Assembly: GCF_017569225.1 (NCBI RefSeq) | Contig: NZ_CP071868.1 | Span: forward strand, 992,001 to 1,056,000 | Length of the DNA: 64,000 bases | Direction: 5' to 3' | DNA from: Pengzhenrongella sicca | Lineage (GTDB): Bacteria > Actinomycetota > Actinomycetes > Actinomycetales > Cellulomonadaceae | Part shown: positions 58,669 to 64,000 of the stretch, piece after piece | How the letters are laid out: each line of letters opens with the position of its first letter | How positions within the stretch are numbered: the stretch's first letter is position 1 | Made by a program: the position numbers and the translations under genes | Notes under the pieces: model-generated | The model's database searches: none | The model's input: the letters and a program-made list of their open reading frames with translations, nothing else | Told to the model about the DNA's origin: nothing

Positions 58669-58715
58669 GTTGCGGTCGGGATCCGTGCGTCGCAGGCACC
58701 GATCCTGACCACAAC
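58669..58715. terminator. Hairpin terminator between convergent DUF6912 and hisN
   Basis: A 15-base stem (58669-58683 with 58701-58715, starting GTTGCGGTCGGGATC), with one mismatch and one G-T pair, closes a 17-base loop. It lies between two convergent genes, just after the tandem repeat. Termination is inferred. Confidence 0.55.
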
Positions 58716-58727
58716 CGGCCCGGGTGC

Positions 58728-59543
58728 CTAGTGGCGGCGCGGGCTGGTCCGGTCGAGCGGGTCGAGGATCTGCAGCGCGGCGTTGTGTAGCAGCCCGTTG
58801 GTGACCAGCGCGGAGCCGCCGAACGGCCCGGGCACGCCCTTGATCGACGTGAACGTCCCGCCGGCCTCCGTCACGATCGGCACGAGCGCCGCCATGTCGT
58901 GCAGCGCGAGCTCGGGCTCGCACGAGATGTCCACGGCGCCCTCGGCGACCATGACGTGCGACCAGAAGTCGCCGTAGGCCCGCGTGCGCCAGACCTGCCG
59001 GGTCAGGTGGAGGAAGTCGTCGAGCAGGCCGCGCTGCTCCCAGCCGCCGAGGCTCGAGTACGACAGCGACGCGTCCGCGAGGCGCCCGACACCGGACACG
59101 TGCAGCCGGGTCGCGGCGGCCAGCGACTTGCCGGTCCACGCGCCGGAGCCGTTGGCGGCCCACCACCGGCGCCCGAGCGCGGGGGCGCTGACCAGGCCGA
59201 TGACCGGCTGGCCTGCGTCGATGAGCGCGATCAGGGTCGCCCAGACCGGAACGCCGCGGATGAAGTTGGCGGTGCCGTCGATCGGGTCGATGACCCACTG
59301 CCGCGGTCCGTGCCCGGTGTCCTCGAGCTCCTCGCCGTGCACCGCGTCGCGCGGGCGCGCCCGCGCGAGCTGCGAGCGGACGATCTCCTCCGCCGTCCGG
59401 TCGGCGTCCGAGACCGGCGTGCGGTCGGGCTTGGTGTCGACGTGCAGGTCGAGCGCCTTGAACCGGGACATCGTCACCGAGTCCACCTGGTCCGCGATCA
59501 CGTGGGCGAGCCGCAGGTCGTCGTCGTACCCGGATCGGATCAT
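58728..59543 (-). CDS. hisN: Histidinol-phosphatase of the inositol monophosphatase family
   Basis: A 271-residue IMPase-fold protein closest to actinobacterial HisN (Rv3137-like), the last phosphatase of histidine synthesis. Metal-binding motifs: G70-E-E in DAVHGEELE, D86-P-I-D89-G-T in QWVIDPIDGTANF, and CEPELALHDMAALVPIV, where the usual WD is HD. No signal peptide. Other inositol- or fructose-phosphatase activities are possible. No other his genes are nearby. ATG 59543. Confidence 0.85.
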   Translation of the reverse strand: MIRSGYDDDLRLAHVIADQVDSVTMSRFKALDLHVDTKPDRTPVSDADRTAEEIVRSQLARARPRDAVHGEELEDTGHGPRQWVIDPIDGTANFIRGVPVWATLIALIDAGQPVIGLVSAPALGRRWWAANGSGAWTGKSLAAATRLHVSGVGRLADASLSYSSLGGWEQRGLLDDFLHLTRQVWRTRAYGDFWSHVMVAEGAVDISCEPELALHDMAALVPIVTEAGGTFTSIKGVPGPFGGSALVTNGLLHNAALQILDPLDRTSPRRH

Positions 59544-59602
59544 CCCGCCACGCTACCGGCCCGCGATCCCCGCCCCGGCCAGCGGCGCGGGACGAGCGAG
59601 GG

Positions 59603-60688
59603 CTACCGGCTGTCGCGCTCCGGGGTGTTCTCGGCGCCGATCGTGCCGCTGCGGCTCGCGAGCAGCCGGCGGAAGCTCTCGAGCCGGGCGGCCCGGGCGG
59701 CCCGGACGCCGTCGTCGGGGGCGGCCTCGACCCACTCGTCGAGGCAGCAGTCGGGCGCGTCGTCGGAGTGCGTGCACCCGCGCGGGCACTCCTGCGCGAC
59801 GTCGGCCAGGTCGCCGAACGGCGCGAGCAGGTGCTCGAGCTGGACGTGCGCGAGCCCGAACGAGCGCACTCCCGGGGTGTCGATCACCCAGCCGGGCGCG
59901 GCCCCCGCGGCCGCCGGCATCCGCAGCGCGATCGCGGAGCTCGAGGTGTGCCGGCCTCGGCCGGTCACGTCGTTGACGATCCCGACGGCGCGGAACGCGT
60001 CGGGCACGAGCGCGTTGACGAGCGTCGACTTGCCGACGCCGGAGTGCCCGATGAGCACCGACGTGCGCCCCGCGAGGGCCTGCCGCACGTCGTCGAGCGC
60101 CTCGATGGTGCCGTCCGTGCCGCGGCGCGTCGAGACGACGGCCACGCCGATCGGTGCGTACATCGCGATGAGCTCGGTCGGGTCGGCGAGATCGGCCTTG
60201 GTCAGGCACAGCAGGACGTCCATGCCCGCGTCGTACCCCGCGACGACGCAGCGGTCGATCATCCGCGTGCGCGGCTCGGGATCGGCGAGCGCCGTGACGA
60301 TCACGAGCTGGTCGGCGTTCGCGACGATGACCCGTTCGATCGCGTCGGTGTCGTCGGCCGACCGGCGCAGCACCGTGGTGCGCTCCTCGATCCGCACGAT
60401 GCGGGACAGGCTGCCGGCGTCGCCCGTGGTGTCGCCGACGATGTCGACCAGGTCGCCCGGCACGACCCGGTTGCGGCCGAGCTCGCGGGCCTTCATCGCG
60501 ATCGCGCGGTGCTCGTCCGGGCCGCCCGCGTCGACGAGCAGCGTGTACCGGCCGCGGTCGACGCCGGTCACCATCGCCGTGATCGCGTCGGCGTGCTCGG
60601 GTCGCTCCTTGGTGCGGGGCCGCGAGCCGTGCCGGTTGGGCCGGACCCGGATGTCGGACTCGTCGAGGCGCCGCTTGCCCGGGCTCAC
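59603..60688 (-). CDS. rsgA: Ribosome small subunit-dependent GTPase A
   Basis: A 361-residue circularly permuted GTPase that checks 30S maturation. An N-terminal OB-fold is followed by permuted GTPase motifs in the order TKAD (163-166), GHSGVGKS (214-221) and DTPG (270-273). The C-terminal zinc finger has C301, C305, H307 and C314. The N-terminus is basic ([19 protein letters not shown]). The GTG at 60688 overlaps the aroA stop (GTGA). The order aroA-rsgA is conserved in mycobacteria. Confidence 0.95.
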   Translation of the reverse strand: MSPGKRRLDESDIRVRPNRHGSRPRTKERPEHADAITAMVTGVDRGRYTLLVDAGGPDEHRAIAMKARELGRNRVVPGDLVDIVGDTTGDAGSLSRIVRIEERTTVLRRSADDTDAIERVIVANADQLVIVTALADPEPRTRMIDRCVVAGYDAGMDVLLCLTKADLADPTELIAMYAPIGVAVVSTRRGTDGTIEALDDVRQALAGRTSVLIGHSGVGKSTLVNALVPDAFRAVGIVNDVTGRGRHTSSSAIALRMPAAAGAAPGWVIDTPGVRSFGLAHVQLEHLLAPFGDLADVAQECPRGCTHSDDAPDCCLDEWVEAAPDDGVRAARAARLESFRRLLASRSGTIGAENTPERDSR

Positions 60689-62034
60689 GGGCGGCCCAGC
60701 GCCCCGAGCATGCCGTGCCACAGCCCGGGAAAGTCCGGCAGCGTCTTCGCGGTCGTCGCGACGTTCTCGACCAGCACGCCCGGCACCCGCAGCCCGAGCA
60801 GCGCGCCCGCCGTCGCCATCCGGTGGTCCTGGTAGGTCCGCACCGTGCCGGCGCGCAGCGACCGCGGCGTGATGACCAGCCCGTCGGACGTCTGCTCGAC
60901 CTGGCCGCCCAGCCGCGAGATCTCGGCGGCCAGGGCCGCGAGCCGGTCGGTCTCGTGCCCGCGCAGGTGCGCGATGCCGCGCAGCCGCGTCGGGGAGTCG
61001 GCGAGCGCGGCCAGCGCCGCGATGGTCGGGGCCAGCTCGCCCGCGGCCCGCAGGTCCAGGTCGATCCCGTGCACGACGCCGGTCCCCGTGACCGCGAGCA
61101 CGTCGCCGTCGAGGCGGGTCGAGGCGCCCATCCGCTCGAGGATCGCGGGCAGCAGCGCGCCCGGCTGCGTCGTCACGGTCGGCCAGCCGGGGACGCGGAC
61201 GGTTCCGCCCGCCACCAGGGCGGCGGCCAGGAAGGGCCCTGCGTTGGACAGGTCAGGCTCGACGCGCACGTCGCGGGCCGCGATCGGGCCCGGCGCGACG
61301 CGCCAGATCGCGGGCCGGGAGTCGTCGACCTCGACGCCGGCGTCGCGCAGCACCTGCACGGTCATGTCGATGTGCGGCAGGCTCGGCAGCGTGCTGCCGA
61401 CGTGCCGGACCGTCAGCCCCTGGTCGAACCGCGCGGCGGCGAGCAGGAGCCCGGAGACGAACTGGCTCGAGCCCGACGCGTCGACGTCGACGGCCCCGCC
61501 CCGCACGCGCCCGCGCCCGACGATGGTGAAGGGCAGCCGGCCGGGCTCGCCGGCCGCGGTGACGGTGACCCCGAGCGCCCCGAGCGCCGTCAGGACGGGC
61601 GCCATGGGCCGCACGCGCGCGCCGTCGTCGCCGTCGAAGGCGATCGGGCCGGTCGCGAGCGCGGCGACCGCCGGCAGGAAGCGCATCACGGTGCCCGCGA
61701 GGCCGCAGTCGATCGTCGCGGGCCCGCGCAGGGGGGCGGGGGCGACGTCCCAGTCTCCGTCGGCCCCGGCGCTCGTGAGCTGCGTGCCCAGCGCGCCCAG
61801 CGCGCGAGCCATGAGCTCGGTGTCGCGCGAGCGCAGCGCGCCGCGCAGCCGGCCGGGGCCGTCCGCGAGGGCGGCCAGCACCAGGTAGCGGTTGGTGAGG
61901 GACTTCGACCCGGGGACCTCGACCGTCGCGTCGAGCGCGCCGCCGGCCGTCGGCGCGGCCCAGGCCTCGTCCGCCTGCGCGCGCGCGGGTGCGACGTCGG
62001 GGCTGGGGGAGGCCGTGTCGGTGGGCGTCGTCAT
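60685..62034 (-). CDS. aroA: 3-phosphoshikimate 1-carboxyvinyltransferase
   Basis: A 449-residue EPSP synthase of the shikimate pathway. Motifs: [18 protein letters not shown] near residue 39, the [15 protein letters not shown] helix, [13 protein letters not shown], and [16 protein letters not shown] near the C-terminus. The GTVMR-type motif lacks the LPG substitution pattern of glyphosate-insensitive class II enzymes, but class was not tested. It is the first gene of an aroA-rsgA pair. TAGCCT 9-14 bases upstream of the ATG suggests a near-leaderless promoter. Confidence 0.95.
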   Translation of the reverse strand: MTTPTDTASPSPDVAPARAQADEAWAAPTAGGALDATVEVPGSKSLTNRYLVLAALADGPGRLRGALRSRDTELMARALGALGTQLTSAGADGDWDVAPAPLRGPATIDCGLAGTVMRFLPAVAALATGPIAFDGDDGARVRPMAPVLTALGALGVTVTAAGEPGRLPFTIVGRGRVRGGAVDVDASGSSQFVSGLLLAAARFDQGLTVRHVGSTLPSLPHIDMTVQVLRDAGVEVDDSRPAIWRVAPGPIAARDVRVEPDLSNAGPFLAAALVAGGTVRVPGWPTVTTQPGALLPAILERMGASTRLDGDVLAVTGTGVVHGIDLDLRAAGELAPTIAALAALADSPTRLRGIAHLRGHETDRLAALAAEISRLGGQVEQTSDGLVITPRSLRAGTVRTYQDHRMATAGALLGLRVPGVLVENVATTAKTLPDFPGLWHGMLGALGRP

Positions 62035-62122
62035 GAGGCTCAGGCTAGCGGGGGCGCGCGCAGGCCTGCGGCGGCGGCCACCCGGCGGGCCGGGACGGGC
62101 GAGCGCGTCAGCGCGAGAGATG

Positions 62123-62650
62123 TCAGTGCGAGACGACGGCCTTGGCGTGCTCGACGGCGCCGGAGGCAGCCGCGCCGGTGCGGGCGGAGGCGACCTGGCG
62201 GGCCTTCGCCAGGCGCCATGAGACGCCCGGGCGGCCCTCGGTGTCGACCCCGGTCAGGAGCGCGGCGCCCGTGAACGCCAGGGAGCGCACGAACCGGTCC
62301 CGCCGCTCGCGGCGAAGCTCCGGCGTCAGCGCGGCGTCCGCGGTCTTGCCGCCGGGCAGGCTCGCGGCCGCGATCGGCAGGGTGAGCACGGCGAGCACGA
62401 GCGCCGCGGTGCGCGGCGCCTTGCCGGTCGCGAGCGCGAGCCCCGCGAGCGCGGTCGCCGCGCCGTGCGCCTGGATGATCGTGCGCAGCTGCCCGTCGCT
62501 CGGGCGCGGGATCCCGGTCGTCTTCGCCAGCAGGCCGTCGACGGCGGGGCGCGCGAACGCGACGTGGGCGCCGGGCCGGCGCGCGGCGTCGAGCCCCTCC
62601 GTCACGAACCACGAGGCCAGCAGCGGACGGGCGAGGCGGCGGAGCAACAT
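62123..62650 (-). CDS. DoxX-family membrane protein
   Basis: A 175-residue protein with four hydrophobic segments in the DoxX pattern: [19 protein letters not shown] at the N-terminus, [36 protein letters not shown] and [18 protein letters not shown]. DoxX proteins are small membrane proteins of uncertain redox or sulfur-related role. ATG 62650 is chosen over an upstream ATG that adds 17 residues. A GGGAAG lies about 11 bases upstream. Same strand as the ferritin gene, 66 bp downstream of it. Confidence 0.83.
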   Translation of the reverse strand: MLLRRLARPLLASWFVTEGLDAARRPGAHVAFARPAVDGLLAKTTGIPRPSDGQLRTIIQAHGAATALAGLALATGKAPRTAALVLAVLTLPIAAASLPGGKTADAALTPELRRERRDRFVRSLAFTGAALLTGVDTEGRPGVSWRLAKARQVASARTGAAASGAVEHAKAVVSH

Positions 62651-62716
62651 CACGGGTTTCTTCCCTTGGTCGAGGCGAGCGGGGAGCGGGCGGGGCTGCA
62701 TGCGGGGGTGCGGAGG

Positions 62717-63250
62717 CTAGAGGGCGCCGCCGGCGGCCGCCGGCGCGTCGGCGGACTCGCCGGCGTCGCCGATCTGCTCGCGCGCGACGTAGTTCTCGAG
62801 GTCGAACAGGTTCGTCCCGGCGCGCTGGGCGACCGTGAGCAGCGTCGTGGCGGAGGCGACCTCCTCGACCTGCTCCTTGAGGAACCAGAGCAGGAACTGC
62901 TCGCCGAGCGGGTCGCCCTCGGCCCGGGCCGCCTGGAAGATCGCCTCGATCTGCGCGGTCACCTCGCCCTCCTGCGCCAGCGCGAGCGCGATGGGGCCGA
63001 CGACGTCGGTGAAGTCGTTGCGCACGGGGCTGCCGGCCGGGATCGCGATCGTCAGGTTCCGGTCGAGCATGTACTGCACGATCATCATCGCGTGGTTGCG
63101 CTCTTCGACGGCCTGCCGGTAGTAGTGCCGGGCGAGGCGCGGAAGGTCCTGGCTGTCGAACCACACCGCGATGGCGACGTACTGCTGATGAGCATCGAAC
63201 TCGTGCCCGACCTGTTCGCGGAGCAGCTGGAGAAATCTCGAATCGGTCAT
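62717..63250 (-). CDS. Ferritin
   Basis: A 177-residue non-heme ferritin. Ferroxidase ligands are visible in REQVGHEFDAHQQYVAIAVW and RQAVEERNHAMMIVQYMLD, with QFLLWFLKEQVEEVASA in the third helix, where the family has EQVEEV. It stores iron as ferric mineral and limits Fenton chemistry. ATG 63250 has no Shine-Dalgarno. TACCGT a few bases upstream suggests a leaderless transcript. It is divergent from sigR, with 106 bp to the possible upstream sigR start. Confidence 0.9.
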   Translation of the reverse strand: MTDSRFLQLLREQVGHEFDAHQQYVAIAVWFDSQDLPRLARHYYRQAVEERNHAMMIVQYMLDRNLTIAIPAGSPVRNDFTDVVGPIALALAQEGEVTAQIEAIFQAARAEGDPLGEQFLLWFLKEQVEEVASATTLLTVAQRAGTNLFDLENYVAREQIGDAGESADAPAAAGGAL

Positions 63251-63320
63251 ACGGGCACGGTAGTGCTTCGCGCGGCCGTGAGCACGCGCGGCAAGGCAGC
63301 ACGCGCCCGTGGCCGGGGGC

Positions 63321-63347
63321 GGGAATGTGAACCCGCACGCTGAGGTT
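63321..63347 (+). promoter_or_regulatory. SigR/SigH-type promoter upstream of sigR
   Basis: GGGAAT (63321-63326), an 18-base spacer and GTT (63345-63347) match the GGAAT-N18-GTT consensus of SigR/SigH promoters. The expected transcription start, about 63352-63355, lies just before an in-frame ATG at 63357, so the transcript would be nearly leaderless. Confidence 0.72.
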
Positions 63348-63501
63348 GTCGACATCATGAGCTGTTCTCTCGTGTCCCGGTCGGACGCTTCGCCGGCGTT
63401 CGGACCTCCGCTCGGGCCGTACGCGCCCGGGCCGGTGGCGCCGCCTGCGGTGAGTCTGTCGGCGGTGACGCCGTGGAGCGGCCTGCACCCGTCGTCGGGT
63501 C

Positions 63502-63507
63502 TAGGCT
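63502..63507 (+). promoter_or_regulatory. Possible vegetative -10 element for the short sigR form
   Basis: TAGGCT ends 8 bases before ATG 63516, which would give a leaderless or near-leaderless mRNA for the short protein. No clear -35 is visible. Confidence 0.35.
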
Positions 63508-63515
63508 CGACCGCG

Positions 63516-64000
63516 ATGACCGAGGACACGCACCGGGCCCCCGAGGCCGAGGATTCCGCCGCACGCGTCGAACGCTTCGAGACGGAAGCGCTGGTCTACC
63601 TGGACCAGTTGTACGCCGCTGCCCTGCGCATGACGCGGAACCCGGCCGACGCCGAGGACCTCGTCCAGGAGGCGTTCACGAAGGCGTTCGCCGCCTTCCA
63701 CCAGTACCGGCCGGGGACGAACCTCAAGGCCTGGCTGTACCGGATCCTCACGAACACCTTCATCAACACCTACCGCAAGAAGCAGCGCGAGCCGCTGCGA
63801 TCGTCGGCGGAGACGATCGAGGACTGGCAGATCGCCCGGTCGGCCTCCCACACGTCGTCCGGGTTGCGGTCGGCCGAGGCCGAGGCTCTCGACCACCTGC
63901 CCGACTCCGACGTGAAGGACGCGTTGCAGAAGCTCCCCGAGGACTTCCGGATCGCGGTGTACCTCGCCGATGTCGAGGGGTTCGCCTACAAGGAGATCGC
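63516..64000 (+). CDS. sigR: ECF sigma factor SigR/SigH (thiol-oxidative stress), 3' end outside window
   Basis: The gene runs off the right edge with no stop. Region 2 is intact: [40 protein letters not shown] and [21 protein letters not shown], followed by [16 protein letters not shown], characteristic of SigR/SigH/SigR-like group members that answer to redox-sensing RsrA-type anti-sigma factors. Region 4 begins near [20 protein letters not shown] 63516 starts MTEDTHRAP, but the frame is open upstream to an ATG at 63357, allowing 53 extra residues. In Streptomyces the SigR-dependent promoter makes such an extended, unstable isoform. The anti-sigma gene should lie just beyond the window. Confidence 0.9.
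   Translation, partial: MTEDTHRAPEAEDSAARVERFETEALVYLDQLYAAALRMTRNPADAEDLVQEAFTKAFAAFHQYRPGTNLKAWLYRILTNTFINTYRKKQREPLRSSAETIEDWQIARSASHTSSGLRSAEAEALDHLPDSDVKDALQKLPEDFRIAVYLADVEGFAYKEI

Noticed and set aside
1-64000. tRNA, rRNA or insertion sequence genes
   Set aside because: No cloverleaf with a GGTTCRA-type T arm, rRNA-like sequence or transposase frame was recognised; a covariance search (tRNAscan-SE or Infernal) would be decisive.

Overview
The window is very GC-rich and densely coded, with many GTG starts and 4-base GTGA/ATGA overlaps between genes. MtrAB-LpqB, a WhiB protein, a WbbL-type rhamnosyltransferase, DUF3499, an Rv3235-family protein and a SigR/SigH-type sigma factor together point to an actinomycete. 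Overall composition and gene content fit Micrococcales, probably near Cellulomonadaceae, but the family is inference. Gene order closely matches the Mycobacterium tuberculosis segment running from sigH through aroA, secA1, hpf, mtrAB-lpqB and sahH to manA, whiB2, wbbL and rmlD, interrupted by blocks found only here.

Layout. 1-7.7 kb: secreted PGRP-type amidase (cut by the window edge), GT4 glycosyltransferase, dTDP-rhamnose genes rmlC, rmlD and rmlA, manA, and a TIGR03089 protein. 7.8-20 kb: whiB with a clear promoter, a 1242-residue GT2/membrane fusion with its DUF5719 partner, wbbL, DUF3499, a zinc-ribbon protein, a phosphohexomutase homologue that has lost its catalytic motifs, Trm112, a cation transporter, luxS and mtnN. 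20-26.3 kb: betaine/proline ABC transporter and an ABC-F ATPase, flanked by two families of long inverted repeats. 26.3-33 kb: ahcY, a DMT permease, and a four-gene cassette of GT-C, polyprenyl-phosphate GT2, ChbG deacetylase and methyltransferase, then an M15 lipoprotein. 33-42 kb: RDD, SpoIIM, an AlkZ-like protein, and a DUF58/MoxR/DUF4350/DUF4129/membrane-protein operon. 42-53 kb: mtrA-mtrB-lpqB, comF, hpf, a YcaQ-like protein, a DMT permease and secA. 53-64 kb: Rv3235-family protein, LysM protein, an HTH regulator, SAF and CpaE-like proteins, DUF6912, hisN, rsgA, aroA, DoxX, ferritin and the 5' part of sigR.

Together these genes serve cell-envelope polysaccharide synthesis (rhamnose and mannose activation, several glycosyltransferases, an amidase), envelope stress sensing and export (MtrAB-LpqB, SecA), S-adenosylhomocysteine recycling by two routes, osmoprotectant uptake, and ribosome maintenance and hibernation (RsgA, HPF).

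The most notable items are: two paired families of roughly 100-bp inverted-repeat elements at 20.0-20.3 and 25.7-26.2 kb; short tandem repeats that begin at or contain gene stop codons at five separate loci; the degenerate phosphohexomutase; and a sigR 5' region with a SigR-type promoter placed to give an N-terminally extended isoform. No tRNA, rRNA, CRISPR array, insertion sequence or prophage was seen.
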